This document shows, piece by piece, positions 1 through 6,761 of a DNA stretch of 10,504 nucleotides (within the stretch, counting starts at the first letter, position 1; each line of letters opens with the position of its first letter). The position numbers and the translations under genes were made by a program. Under the pieces are notes generated by a model. The model was not told the DNA's origin and ran no database searches. It worked only from the letters and a program-made list of their open reading frames with translations. Origin of the DNA: an uncultured Sphingomonadaceae bacterium (GTDB lineage Bacteria; Pseudomonadota; Alphaproteobacteria; Sphingomonadales; Sphingomonadaceae); assembly GCA_946479505.1 (NCBI GenBank), contig CAMLGC010000084.1, positions 1-10,504 of the forward strand, in the 5' to 3' direction.

Positions 1-580
1 CGGTCTCGACCATTGTCACGATGCCGTCGCGGAACTCCGCGGTCAGGCCGTCGCGCGCGCTCTGCGCGATGTGCGCCTCATAGGCCGAATAGAGTGCGAC
101 CGTGATGTCCCCTTCCATCGCCGACAGCCGCATCAGCGTGTCGATCAGGACGCGGAGCCTCGTATCGCTGCGGTCGATCCGCTGCATCAGGCTGTCGAGC
201 GCGGCGCGATCGCTCGCGTTGATCATCGACAGCAGCGCCTCGGGCTTGACCTCGGCGACGAACGCTGCCGCCACCGAGCGTGCGACCGACTCGACCCAGC
301 CGAATTCCGACGTCTCGAGAAAGCGCTTCTTCAGGAAGACGATGCCGAGATCGATCATCTTTTCGGTCTCGTGCGGCGCCCAGACGCGCTCGTCGGCGAA
401 GCAGCGCAGCCATTGCTGCCAATAAGCCTCGGAGATCAGCCGGATATCGGGCTCGATGACGTTCCAGACATCGCGGCTGGCCGTCGCGAGCGACCCATCG
501 AAATCGAAGATTCGCAGCCGGTCCGCGAGCCGGACCTTCGCGGCCATCGATTCGGGGGTGGGAAGATCGCTGGCGTTCAA
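1..580 (-). CDS. Chemoreceptor-like protein, N-terminal globin-type sensor domain (partial)
   Basis: The minus-strand frame is open from a TTG at 580 to the left edge, giving 193 codons of an incomplete protein. The TTG start is chosen because a GGAG (588-591) lies 7 bases upstream; the next in-frame ATG (codon 12, at 547) has no such site. Residues about 20-170 read as an all-helical domain: RLRIFDFDGS (21-30), then AYWQQWLRCF (52-61), FLKKRF (82-87), and a helix ending in ALYSAYEAH (162-170). This order resembles the protoglobin domain of globin-coupled sensors, which normally sits before a methyl-accepting signalling domain. The signalling domain would lie beyond the window, so the chemoreceptor call rests on family memory only. 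The helix where globin sensors carry the haem-binding histidine (about 96-116) has none. It could instead be another globin-fold sensor output protein, such as a diguanylate cyclase. Confidence 0.6.
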   Translation of the reverse strand, partial: MNASDLPTPESMAAKVRLADRLRIFDFDGSLATASRDVWNVIEPDIRLISEAYWQQWLRCFADERVWAPHETEKMIDLGIVFLKKRFLETSEFGWVESVARSVAAAFVAEVKPEALLSMINASDRAALDSLMQRIDRSDTRLRVLIDTLMRLSAMEGDITVALYSAYEAHIAQSARDGLTAEFRDGIVTMVET

Positions 581-587
581 GAAAATT

Positions 588-591
588 CTCC
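588..591 (-). promoter_or_regulatory. Ribosome binding site deciding the TTG start of the chemoreceptor-like gene
   Basis: GGAG on the minus strand, 7 bases before the TTG at 580. No comparable site precedes the alternative ATG at 547. Confidence 0.6.
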
Positions 592-608
592 AAACAAGCA
601 AGCCTTTG

Positions 609-622
609 CCGCGCATGCGCGG
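609..622. repeat. Perfect 14-bp palindrome in the divergent intergenic region
   Basis: CCGCGCATGCGCGG is its own reverse complement. It is followed directly by a second short symmetric stretch, TTCCGGGAA (623-631). It lies in the probable 5' leader or promoter zone of the minus-strand chemoreceptor-like gene. It may be a protein-binding site or a chance palindrome in GC-rich DNA; no T-run follows on either strand, so a terminator is unlikely. Confidence 0.4.
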
Positions 623-651
623 TTCCGGGAAACGGAGTTAGGACGATTTGG

Positions 652-666
652 TTAAGGCACGGTTAG
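652..666. promoter_or_regulatory. Possible CtrA-type box (TTAA-N7-TTAG)
   Basis: TTAA (652-655), seven bases, then TTAG (663-666) matches seven of the eight specified bases of the alphaproteobacterial CtrA consensus TTAA-N7-TTAA. It lies 72 bases upstream of the chemoreceptor-like start, and CtrA is known to control motility and chemotaxis genes in this class. GTTAGGA also occurs at 637-643 and 662-668, with GTTAAGG at 651-657, so the region carries related short direct repeats. Evidence is motif similarity only. Confidence 0.3.
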
Positions 667-680
667 GAAAGCGCCCGCGC

Positions 681-708
681 TTGCATCGGCGCGCACGGCG
701 ACTAATAC
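681..708 (+). promoter_or_regulatory. Candidate sigma70-type promoter for the sdh operon
   Basis: TTGCAT (681-686) and TAATAC (703-708) are separated by 16 bases and would place the transcription start about 25 bases before the sdhC start codon. The match to TTGACA/TATAAT is only moderate (three of six in each box), but this is the best pair in the 158-base gap. Confidence 0.35.
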
Positions 709-725
709 GGCGCCATCATTGGAAC

Positions 726-730
726 GAGGA
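726..730 (+). promoter_or_regulatory. Ribosome binding site of sdhC, supporting a TTG start
   Basis: GAGGA lies 8 bases before the TTG at 739. There is no in-frame ATG upstream that would give the expected short SdhC N-terminus. Confidence 0.6.
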
Positions 731-738
731 CTTGGGTC

Positions 739-1155
739 TTGGCCACGCAACCCCCGCGGACGCGCCCGCTTTCGCCGCATATCACCATCTGGAAATGGGG
801 CCCGCACATGCTGGTCTCGATCCTCCACCGCGTGACCGGCGATGGCATGGCGACGGTCGGCACGTGCCTGCTCGTCTGGTGGCTCGCCGCGCTGGCCGCC
901 GGCGAGGCGCATTATGCGGGCTTCGTCGATACCTTCACCGTTGCCGACGGTAGCCTCAACATCGCCGGCTATATCATCGGGATCGGGCTCACCTGGGTGT
1001 TCTTCCAGCATCTGGCGAGCGGTGTGCGCCATCTGGTGATGGACACCGGCGCGGGCTTCGAGCTCAAGACCAACAAGATGTTCGCGGTCCTTACGCTCGT
1101 CTTCTCGGTGCTCGCGACGATCGCCTTCTGGGCCTGGCTGCTGGTGGGGAAATGA
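739..1155 (+). CDS. sdhC: Succinate dehydrogenase cytochrome b556 subunit (SdhC)
   Basis: This is the larger membrane anchor of complex II. It holds haem b and helps form the ubiquinone site in the inner membrane, where electrons from succinate oxidation reach the quinone pool. The 138-residue length is usual for the family. RPLSPHITIW (9-18) and SILHRVTG (27-34) are the signature; Ser27 and Arg31 match the quinone-site residues of the E. coli protein. HLASGVRH (91-98) is the haem motif, with His91 in the ligand position. Three hydrophobic segments are seen at about 24-55, 74-97 and 114-137. Translation starts at TTG (739). The stop overlaps the sdhD start in an ATGA, so the two are probably translationally coupled. 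Confidence 0.96.
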   Translation: MATQPPRTRPLSPHITIWKWGPHMLVSILHRVTGDGMATVGTCLLVWWLAALAAGEAHYAGFVDTFTVADGSLNIAGYIIGIGLTWVFFQHLASGVRHLVMDTGAGFELKTNKMFAVLTLVFSVLATIAFWAWLLVGK

Positions 1156-1544
1156 GCATGGACAAGAGCACCAGCATCGGCCGCGTCCGCGGTCTCGGCA
1201 GCGCGCACGACGGCACCGAGCACTGGCTGCATCAGCGCATCACGGCGGGATCGAACCTGCTGCTGATGCTCTGGTTCGTCTTCTCGCTCGCGCGGCTCCC
1301 CGCTTATGATTACGCGACGATGACGGCGTGGCTGTCGTCGCCCTGGGCGGCGATCCCGATGGTGCTGCTGATCGTCAGCGTCTTCTACCACTTCCGGCTC
1401 GGCCTTCAGGTGGCGATCGAGGATTACAGCCACGATGCCGGCCGCATGGCGCTGATGGTGCTGCTCAACTTCTTCACCGTGGGCGCCGCTGTCATCGCCA
1501 TTTTCTCCATCCTCAAGATCGCCTTCACCGGAGCGCCCGCCTGA
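1152..1544 (+). CDS. sdhD: Succinate dehydrogenase membrane anchor subunit (SdhD)
   Basis: This is the smaller membrane anchor of complex II and pairs with SdhC around the haem and the quinone. It has 130 residues and three hydrophobic segments at about 34-48, 63-82 and 98-124. [14 protein letters not shown] (79-92) is the family signature: His80 fits the haem ligand, and Asp91-Tyr92 fit the quinone-binding Asp-Tyr pair, with the same 11-residue spacing as His71/Asp82 in E. coli. The hydrophilic N-terminus begins [10 protein letters not shown], so a start at the second ATG (1158) is also possible. The gene overlaps sdhC by four bases and sdhA by one base (TGATG), as expected for an operon with coupled translation. 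Confidence 0.95.
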   Translation: MSMDKSTSIGRVRGLGSAHDGTEHWLHQRITAGSNLLLMLWFVFSLARLPAYDYATMTAWLSSPWAAIPMVLLIVSVFYHFRLGLQVAIEDYSHDAGRMALMVLLNFFTVGAAVIAIFSILKIAFTGAPA

Positions 1545-3358
1545 TGACCCCCAATCTTCCTGGCGCCTACAAGATCATCGACCACAGCTATGACGCGGTG
1601 GTGGTCGGCGCGGGCGGATCGGGCCTGCGTGCGACGATGGAATGCGCGCAGAACGGCCTCAAGACCGCGTGCATCACCAAGGTGTTCCCGACGCGCAGCC
1701 ATACCGTCGCGGCCCAAGGCGGGATCGCCGCGAGCCTCGGCAACATGGGCCCGGACCATTGGACCTGGCACATGTACGACACCGTCAAGGGTTCCGACTG
1801 GCTCGGCGATCAGGACGCGATCGAATATATGGTGCGCGAGGCGCCGGCGGCCGTGTACGAGCTCGAACATGCCGGCGTGCCGTTCAGCCGCACCGACGAA
1901 GGCACGATCTACCAGCGCCCGTTCGGCGGCATGATGCAGAATATGGGCGCGGGGCCTCCGGCGCAGCGCACCTGCGCCGCGGCGGACCGCACCGGACACG
2001 CGATGCTCCACGCGCTCTACCAGCAGAGCCTCAAATACGACGCCGATTTCTACATCGAATATTTCGCGCTCGATCTCATCATGGAGAACGGCGCGTGCCG
2101 CGGCGTGATTGCCTTGTGTCTCGAAGACGGCAGCATCCACCGCTTCCGCAGCCATTCGGTGGTGCTCGCGACGGGCGGCTACGGCCGCGCCTATTTCTCG
2201 GCGACCTCGGCGCACACCTGCACCGGTGACGGCGGCGGGATGGTGCTGCGCGCGGGGCTCGCGCTCCAGGACCTCGAATTCGTCCAGTTCCACCCGACCG
2301 GCATCTACGGTGCGGGCGTGCTCATCACCGAAGGCGCACGCGGCGAAGGCGGCTATCTCACCAACTCCGAGGGCGAGCGCTTCATGGAGCGTTATGCGCC
2401 CAGCGCGAAGGACCTCGCGAGCCGCGACGTGGTCTCACGCTCGATGGCGATGGAGATCCGCGAGGGCCGCGGCGTCGGCAAGGAGAAGGACCATATCTTC
2501 CTTCACCTCGACCATATCGACCCGAACGTGCTCGCCGAACGGCTGCCCGGCATCACCGAGACGGGCAAGATCTTCGCCGGCGTCGATCTGACGCGGCAGC
2601 CGCTCCCCGTCGTGCCGACGGTCCACTATAATATGGGGGGCATCCCGACCAATTATCACGGCGAGGTCGTCCAGTTGAAGGACGGCGATCCCGATGCGGT
2701 GGTGCCGGGGCTGTTCGCGATCGGCGAGGCGGCGTGCGTCTCGGTTCACGGCGCCAACCGGCTCGGCTCGAACTCGCTGATCGATTTGGTGGTGTTCGGC
2801 CGCGCGACCGGCAAGCGCATCGCCGAGATCGTCAAGCCGAACACGCCGCACGACCCGTTGCCCGAGGATTCGGCCGCGCTCGCGCTCGGCCGGCTCGACC
2901 ATTTTCGCCAGGCGAACGGCGGCTCGCCGACCGCCGAAGTGCGGCTCCAGATGCAGAAGACGATGCAGAAGCACGCCGCCGTCTTCCGCAACGACGAGCT
3001 GCTCGCCGAAGGCGTCGCCGCGATCGCCGACATCTACAAGCGGATGGACGACATCCACGTCACCGACCGCAGCCTGATCTGGAACACCGATCTGGTCGAG
3101 ACGCTCGAGCTCGACAATCTGATCGCGCAGGCGGTGGCGACGATGAACGCGGCCGCCAACCGCAAGGAAAGCCGCGGTGCCCACGTCAACGAGGACTATC
3201 CCGAGCGCGACGACGCGCACTGGATGAAGCACACGATCATCACCTTCGACGGCTGGGGCGGCAAGGGCGGCACCACGAGCATCGATTACCGCCCGGTGCA
3301 CGACTACACGCTCACCGACGACATCGACTATATCGTGCCGAAGAAGCGGGTGTATTGA
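1544..3358 (+). CDS. sdhA: Succinate dehydrogenase flavoprotein subunit (SdhA)
   Basis: This is the catalytic subunit that oxidises succinate to fumarate with covalently bound FAD, on the cytoplasmic face of the membrane. It has 604 residues, normal for the family. The dinucleotide-binding motif [12 protein letters not shown] is at 19-30, and His53 in [11 protein letters not shown] is the FAD-linked histidine. FHPTG (His250), TEGARGEGG (Thr262, Glu263), ASRD (Arg294), HYNMGG (His361) and NRLGSNS (Arg406) match the dicarboxylate-binding and proton-transfer residues. The C-terminus ends in the typical KKRVY. The ATG overlaps the sdhD stop, with GGAG at 1530-1533 as ribosome binding site. A longer frame extends upstream inside sdhD, but its extra N-terminus is not SdhA-like. 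No damage is seen. Confidence 0.98.
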   Translation: MTPNLPGAYKIIDHSYDAVVVGAGGSGLRATMECAQNGLKTACITKVFPTRSHTVAAQGGIAASLGNMGPDHWTWHMYDTVKGSDWLGDQDAIEYMVREAPAAVYELEHAGVPFSRTDEGTIYQRPFGGMMQNMGAGPPAQRTCAAADRTGHAMLHALYQQSLKYDADFYIEYFALDLIMENGACRGVIALCLEDGSIHRFRSHSVVLATGGYGRAYFSATSAHTCTGDGGGMVLRAGLALQDLEFVQFHPTGIYGAGVLITEGARGEGGYLTNSEGERFMERYAPSAKDLASRDVVSRSMAMEIREGRGVGKEKDHIFLHLDHIDPNVLAERLPGITETGKIFAGVDLTRQPLPVVPTVHYNMGGIPTNYHGEVVQLKDGDPDAVVPGLFAIGEAACVSVHGANRLGSNSLIDLVVFGRATGKRIAEIVKPNTPHDPLPEDSAALALGRLDHFRQANGGSPTAEVRLQMQKTMQKHAAVFRNDELLAEGVAAIADIYKRMDDIHVTDRSLIWNTDLVETLELDNLIAQAVATMNAAANRKESRGAHVNEDYPERDDAHWMKHTIITFDGWGGKGGTTSIDYRPVHDYTLTDDIDYIVPKKRVY

Positions 3359-3370
3359 GCCGTTCTCCAC

Positions 3371-3458
3371 CGTCGTGCCGGACGTGTTCCGGCATCCACG
3401 GTAGAACTGGTGACGGCGCGGGTGGAGGAGTGGACCCCGGACCAAGTCCGGGGTGACG
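3371..3458. repeat. Family 1 double-hairpin intergenic repeat
   Basis: Two 29-base arms, 3371-3399 and 3430-3458, are inverted copies of each other at 22 of 29 positions. Each arm also folds alone: TGCCGGA/TCCGGCA (3376-3382 with 3388-3394) and CCCCGGAC/GTCCGGGG (3435-3442 with 3446-3453). It fills the gap after sdhA. No T-run follows, so a classic intrinsic terminator is unlikely, though it may protect or attenuate the sdhCDA transcript. The composition differs from the CCCGCGAAGG elements elsewhere in the window, but the architecture is the same. Confidence 0.75.
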
Positions 3459-3521
3459 GGGGGAGCTTTGTCAGGCACTCCGCTTTATGGAACCCCGCTA
3501 GCCTGCCGCGGTTGAGCGAGC

Positions 3522-4082
3522 ATGTCGGACGACCGCCTCGCATTGCTCGCCATGCCACACGTCCTCCTGTCGGGCGGGGTCGACCAGGCGATGTACCACG
3601 ACTTTTGCGATCAGCTCGGCGGCGCGCCCGGCGAGGGCCCGCTCGTCGTCGCACTCAGCACGCTTGGTGGCGATCCCGATGTGGCGCGGGCGATGGCGGA
3701 CGACGTGCGGCTGCTCACCGAGCGGAACGGGCGTGAGCTGCTGTTTCTCGGCAAGGCCGCCGTCTATTCGGCGGGGGCGACCTTCATGGCGGCGTTTCCG
3801 GTCGAGCGGCGGTATCTGACGCGGGGGACGCGGCTGCTGCTGCATGAGCGGCAGATCACGCGGACGATCGAGCTCGATGGACCGCTGCGCGCCGCGCTCG
3901 CCAAGATCAAGGCGGCGCTCCACGAGGTCGAGGAGTCGATCAGAATCGAGGAGAAGGGTTTTCGCGATCTGATCGCCGGTTCGCGCCTATCGCTGGAGAT
4001 GCTGCGCGAGAAGGCTCCCGCCAACTGGTATATCGATGCCGAGCAGGCGCGCGATCTCGGGCTTGTCGCCGATGTGATCTGA
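3522..4082 (+). CDS. ClpP-fold serine protease, non-canonical (Clp protease-like)
   Basis: This 186-residue protein matches the ClpP/crotonase fold and is annotated in related genomes, as far as I recall, as an ATP-dependent Clp protease proteolytic subunit. HVLLSGGVDQ (13-22) fits the first strand. LSTLGGDPDVARAM (45-58) fits the oxyanion-loop and helix region. The nucleophile is Ser83 in GKAAVYSAGATFMAA, and His108 in LLLHERQ follows at the same 25-residue spacing as Ser97/His122 of E. coli ClpP. Where ClpP has its catalytic Asp, before SAEEA, this protein has Asn168 before YIDAEQA. No ClpX or ClpA gene is nearby and no propeptide is obvious. The ribosome binding site is weak; an ATG at 3552 is an alternative start. 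It lies between sdhA and sdhB on the same strand, so it may be co-transcribed with complex II genes. The substrate and any ATPase partner are unknown. Confidence 0.8.
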   Translation: MSDDRLALLAMPHVLLSGGVDQAMYHDFCDQLGGAPGEGPLVVALSTLGGDPDVARAMADDVRLLTERNGRELLFLGKAAVYSAGATFMAAFPVERRYLTRGTRLLLHERQITRTIELDGPLRAALAKIKAALHEVEESIRIEEKGFRDLIAGSRLSLEMLREKAPANWYIDAEQARDLGLVADVI

Positions 4083-4155
4083 GAGGTTTGCGATGCGCGG
4101 CGCGCTGATGTAACGCGCGTGCGACACCCTTTCTTACCTTCACGGGACATCCGCC

Positions 4156-4938
4156 ATGGCTCAGTTCGCCCTGCCCAAGAACAGCACGATTCGGAAGGGC
4201 AAGGAGCACAAGGCCGCGCCGGGCGCCACGCGGGTGAAGAAATTCAGGATCTACCGCTACGATCCCGATGCGGCCGCCAATCCGCGCTACGACAGCTTCG
4301 AGGTCGATCTCGACGAATGCGGGCCGATGGTTCTCGACGCGCTCATCAAGATCAAGGGCGAGCAGGATTCGTCGCTCACCTTCCGCCGCTCGTGCCGCGA
4401 GGGCATTTGCGGATCGTGCTCGATGAACATGGACGGCAAGAACGGCCTCGCCTGCACCACCGCGATCGAGGACATCAAGGGCGAGATCCGCATCACGCCG
4501 CTGCCGCACATGGACGTCATCAAGGATCTCGTCCCCGATTTCACGCATTTCTACGCGCAATATGCGTCGATCAAGCCGTGGTTGCAGACGGTGACGCCGC
4601 CGCCCGCCGGCAAGGAGCGGCTCCAGAGCCCGGAGCAGCGCGACAAGCTCAACGGCCTGTACGAGTGCATCCTGTGTGCGTGCTGCTCGACCGGGTGCCC
4701 GAGCTATTGGTGGAATCAGGACAAGTTCCTCGGCCCCGCGATCCTGCTCCAGGCGTATCGCTGGATCGCCGACAGCCGCGACGAGATGACGGGCGACCGG
4801 CTCGACCAGCTCGAAGACCCGTTCCGCCTCTATCGCTGCCACACGATCATGAACTGCGCGAACGTCTGCCCCAAGGGATTGAACCCCGCCAAGGCGATCG
4901 CCGAGATCAAGAAGATGGAAGGCGAGCGGGTTTTGTAG
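4156..4938 (+). CDS. sdhB: Succinate dehydrogenase iron-sulfur subunit (SdhB)
   Basis: This subunit passes electrons from the SdhA flavin through three iron-sulfur clusters to the quinone site. It has 260 residues. Cys80, Cys85, Cys88 and Cys100 form the [2Fe-2S] site in [16 protein letters not shown] and LACTT. Cys171, Cys174, Cys177 and Cys181 lie in [17 protein letters not shown], and Cys228, Cys234 and Cys238 in [15 protein letters not shown]. By homology, Cys171/174/177/238 hold the [4Fe-4S] and Cys181/228/234 the [3Fe-4S] cluster. All ligands are present. GGGA (4144-4147) lies 8 bases before the ATG. It is separated from sdhCDA by the ClpP-like gene, with a 73-base gap in front of it in which I see no strong promoter. 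Confidence 0.98.
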   Translation: MAQFALPKNSTIRKGKEHKAAPGATRVKKFRIYRYDPDAAANPRYDSFEVDLDECGPMVLDALIKIKGEQDSSLTFRRSCREGICGSCSMNMDGKNGLACTTAIEDIKGEIRITPLPHMDVIKDLVPDFTHFYAQYASIKPWLQTVTPPPAGKERLQSPEQRDKLNGLYECILCACCSTGCPSYWWNQDKFLGPAILLQAYRWIADSRDEMTGDRLDQLEDPFRLYRCHTIMNCANVCPKGLNPAKAIAEIKKMEGERVL

Positions 4939-4942
4939 GTCC

Positions 4943-5010
4943 TGTTCTCCCGCGAAGGCGGGAGCCCAGATCGGCGGTCGGCACTGGACCCCCGCCTTCG
5001 CGGGGGAACA
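4943..5010. repeat. Family 2 double-hairpin repeat, copy 1
   Basis: The arms 4943-4962 and 4991-5010 pair at 19 of 20 positions around a 28-base centre. Each arm holds its own mini-hairpin, CCCGC-GAAG-GCGGG on the left and CCCGC-CTTC-GCGGG on the right. It begins five bases after the sdhB stop and ends six bases before the thioesterase start. Copy 2 (5484-5590) shares both arms and the CCCAGA and ACTGGACC inner edges; only the centre differs. Confidence 0.85.
5002..5007 (+). promoter_or_regulatory. Ribosome binding site supplied by the repeat arm
   Basis: GGGGGA at the end of the right repeat arm lies 9 bases before the thioesterase ATG at 5017. Six bases of non-repeat sequence separate the repeat from the start codon, so no other site is available. 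Folding of the repeat would hide it. Confidence 0.5.
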
Positions 5011-5016
5011 AAGTAA

Positions 5017-5472
5017 ATGACGAGCACGGCCCCTCCCTTCTTCGACACCTATGACGCCCCCGATCATCCCGGCTGGATGACGTGGGAGCTGTCGGACCCG
5101 ACGCGGTTCAACAGCCTGCTCGGCCCGTTCCTGTTGAGGATGGAGGGCGAGATCGCGCGCGTGCGGATGATGCCGCGGCACGCGCATTCGAACCTTCAGG
5201 ACAATCTCCACGGCGGTGCGTTGCTCGCTTTCATCGACATCGCGCTGTTCGCCGCCTCGCGCGGGTTCGGGGTGATCGAGGCGGGAACGGCGGTGACGCT
5301 CGATCTGTCGGTCCAGTTCATTGGACGCGGGCGGGTTGGGGAGCCGCTCGAGGCGCGGGTCGAGCTGCTGCGCGAGACCGGGCGGCTGCTCTTTCTGCGC
5401 GGGTTGGTGGTGCAGGAGGAGAACAAGGTAGCGAGCTTCTCGGGCACCATTCGGAAGCCGACGCGGCGATGA
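5017..5472 (+). CDS. PaaI-family hotdog-fold thioesterase
   Basis: This 151-residue protein is a single hotdog domain of the PaaI/acyl-CoA thioesterase type, which hydrolyses acyl-CoA or aryl-CoA thioesters in the cytoplasm. NLHGGALLAFIDIALFAAS (63-81) is the signature: HGG (65-67) at the tip of the hot-dog helix and Asp74 in the place of the catalytic acid. TLDLSVQFIGRGRVGEPLEA is the expected paired-strand region, followed by the strand-turn-strand RLLFLRGLVVQ. There is no signal peptide. Its substrate cannot be told from the sequence. It follows sdhB at 78 bases and is bracketed by two repeats, so its link to the TCA genes may be only positional. Confidence 0.88.
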   Translation: MTSTAPPFFDTYDAPDHPGWMTWELSDPTRFNSLLGPFLLRMEGEIARVRMMPRHAHSNLQDNLHGGALLAFIDIALFAASRGFGVIEAGTAVTLDLSVQFIGRGRVGEPLEARVELLRETGRLLFLRGLVVQEENKVASFSGTIRKPTRR

Positions 5473-5483
5473 ATATGCAGCCT

Positions 5484-5590
5484 TGTGCTCCCGCGAAGGG
5501 GTACCCCGCAAAGTACTACTTTGCGGGGACCCCGAAGGCGGGAGCCCAGACTCTTTGTTCGGACTGGACCCCCGCCTTCGCGGGGGAACA
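5484..5590. repeat. Family 2 double-hairpin repeat, copy 2, interrupted
   Basis: The right arm CCCGCCTTCGCGGGGGAACA (5571-5590) is identical to that of copy 1. The left arm, CTCCCGCGAAGG...CGGGAGCCCAG, is split by 39 extra bases. Removing 5500-5538 restores a left arm identical to the other copies. The gap between the thioesterase stop (5472) and the ZapE start (5600) is almost wholly this element. Its GGGGGA (5582-5587) lies 12 bases before the zapE ATG and may serve as a poorly spaced ribosome binding site. Confidence 0.85.
5500..5532. mobile_element. 33-nt palindromic miniature element nested in the repeat, with 6-bp target duplication
   Basis: CCCCGCAAAGTA (5504-5515) and TACTTTGCGGGG (5517-5528) are perfect 12-base inverted repeats around a single C, with GGTA and ACCC at the outer edges. 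CGAAGG stands on both sides (5494-5499 and 5533-5538) but only once in the uninterrupted repeat copies, as a target-site duplication would. It codes for nothing, so movement would need an enzyme encoded elsewhere. Local slippage or template switching is the alternative origin. Confidence 0.7.
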
Positions 5591-5599
5591 GCTTTCGCT

Positions 5600-6709
5600 A
5601 TGACCACGGTCTTCGATCGCTACCGGGAGTTGGTCGCCGCCGGGGAGCTGCGGCCCGATGCCGAGCAGGAGGCCGCCGCGCGCCGCCTCGATGTACTCGC
5701 GGCCGAGCTCGAATCCAGCCCGCATCGCGGAAGCGTGCTGTGGCGCGCGCTCGGGCGGCGGCCCGAGGCGCCCACCGGCGTCTATCTGTGGGGCGGGGTC
5801 GGGCGCGGCAAGTCGATGCTGATGGACCTGTTCTTCGGCTGTCTCGACATCCGCCGCAAGCGCCGCGTCCACTTCCACGAGTTCATGATCGAGGTTCACG
5901 CGCGGTTGGCGGAGGAGCGCAAAAGGCAAGCCGGCGATCCCATCGCTCCCGTCGCCGCGGCGATGGCCGAGGACGTGCGGCTGCTCGCCTTCGACGAAAT
6001 GGTGGTCAACAACTCGGCCGACGCGATGATTCTCTCGCGGCTGTTCGCGGCGATGTGGGAACGCGGCATGACGATGGTCGCGACCTCCAACCGCCCGCCG
6101 CGCGATCTCTACAAGAACGGCCTGAACCGCGAGCATTTTGTGCCCTTCATCGCCGAGCTCGAACGTCGCACCGACGTGCTCGCCTTGAACGGCCCCACCG
6201 ATTACCGGCTCGACCGGCTCGGGCCGATGGATACCTGGCTGGTGCCCAACGGCCCCGAGGCTACGAGCACGCTCTCCGCCGCCTTCTTCCGCCTCACCGA
6301 CTATCCCGTCGAGGATCGCGCGCATGTGCCGAGCGAGGACATTCCGGTGCCCGGCGGCCGCACGCTGCACGTGCCCAAAGCCCTGAAGGGCGTCGCGGTC
6401 TTCTCGTTCAAGCGGCTGTGCGCCGAGGCGCGGGGCGCGGCGGACTATCTGGCGATCGCACGACGCTATCACACCGTCATCCTCGTCGGCATTCCGAAGA
6501 TGGGGCCCGACAATCGCAACGAGGCGGCGCGGTTCGTGACGCTGATCGACGCGCTTTACGAACACAAGGTCAAGCTGCTCGCCGTCGCCGACGCGCAGCC
6601 GGGTGATCTCTACACCGCCGGCGACGGCGCGTTCGAGTTCGAGCGCACCGCCTCGCGGCTCGAGGAGATGCGATCGGAGTCGTATCTCGCGCAGGGCCAC
6701 GGGACCTAG
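5600..6709 (+). CDS. zapE: AFG1-family ATPase (cell division protein ZapE)
   Basis: This is a 369-residue AFG1-like P-loop ATPase. In E. coli, ZapE acts at the Z-ring; the mitochondrial homologue Afg1/LACE1 is tied to respiratory-complex quality control. The Walker A motif GGVGRGKS is at 65-72, after the family's YLWG. HFHEFM follows at 91-96, then the Walker B LLAFDE at 128-133, TSNRPPRDLYKNGLNREHF from 162 (sensor 1), and the family C-terminal block YHTVILVGIPKM. The usual FDEFQVTDIADAM is here FDEMVVNNSADAM, a local variant that keeps the Asp-Glu pair. The start at 5600 is chosen because any earlier in-frame start would translate the intergenic repeat. Between sdh and mdh is where alphaproteobacteria often carry this gene, consistent with a link to respiratory metabolism. 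Confidence 0.92.
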   Translation: MTTVFDRYRELVAAGELRPDAEQEAAARRLDVLAAELESSPHRGSVLWRALGRRPEAPTGVYLWGGVGRGKSMLMDLFFGCLDIRRKRRVHFHEFMIEVHARLAEERKRQAGDPIAPVAAAMAEDVRLLAFDEMVVNNSADAMILSRLFAAMWERGMTMVATSNRPPRDLYKNGLNREHFVPFIAELERRTDVLALNGPTDYRLDRLGPMDTWLVPNGPEATSTLSAAFFRLTDYPVEDRAHVPSEDIPVPGGRTLHVPKALKGVAVFSFKRLCAEARGAADYLAIARRYHTVILVGIPKMGPDNRNEAARFVTLIDALYEHKVKLLAVADAQPGDLYTAGDGAFEFERTASRLEEMRSESYLAQGHGT

Positions 6710-6751
6710 ACCCGTCGCCATAGCCGCGTTAGCGTTCCCAAGAACGGCGAT

Positions 6752-6758
6752 GGAGGGG
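6752..6758 (+). promoter_or_regulatory. Ribosome binding site deciding the glucuronidase start
   Basis: GGAGGGG ends 3 bases before the ATG at 6762; its GGAGG core is 5 bases away. An in-frame ATG at 6750 overlaps this site and would add residues in front of a clean signal peptide, so 6762 is preferred. Confidence 0.65.
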
Positions 6759-6761
6759 CGC

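Noticed and set aside
78..593. Alternative minus-strand frame with an ATG start over the chemoreceptor-like gene
   Set aside because: The translation is Arg-rich and featureless, whereas the neighbouring frame starting at TTG 580 gives a helical, sensor-like protein open to the window edge.
1328..1543. Upstream extension of SdhA inside sdhD
   Set aside because: It overlaps conserved SdhD codons in another frame and the ATG at 1544 gives the normal SdhA N-terminus.
2435..3478. Minus-strand open frame (347 codons) opposite sdhA
   Set aside because: It is antisense to conserved SdhA coding sequence and shows no family motif.
4100..4118. Short GC hairpin (GCGCG...CGCGC) before sdhB as a terminator
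   Set aside because: The stem is only five pairs with a nine-base loop and has no T-run; this is common by chance in GC-rich DNA.
5483..5599. Upstream extension of ZapE through the intergenic repeat
   Set aside because: The extra 39 residues are purely translated repeat sequence and do not resemble the ZapE N-terminus.
3940..5607. Long minus-strand open frame (555 codons) across sdhB and the thioesterase gene
   Set aside because: It lies opposite well-recognised genes, runs through two repeat elements, and is rich in Arg/Ala/Pro as expected from antisense reading of GC-rich codons.
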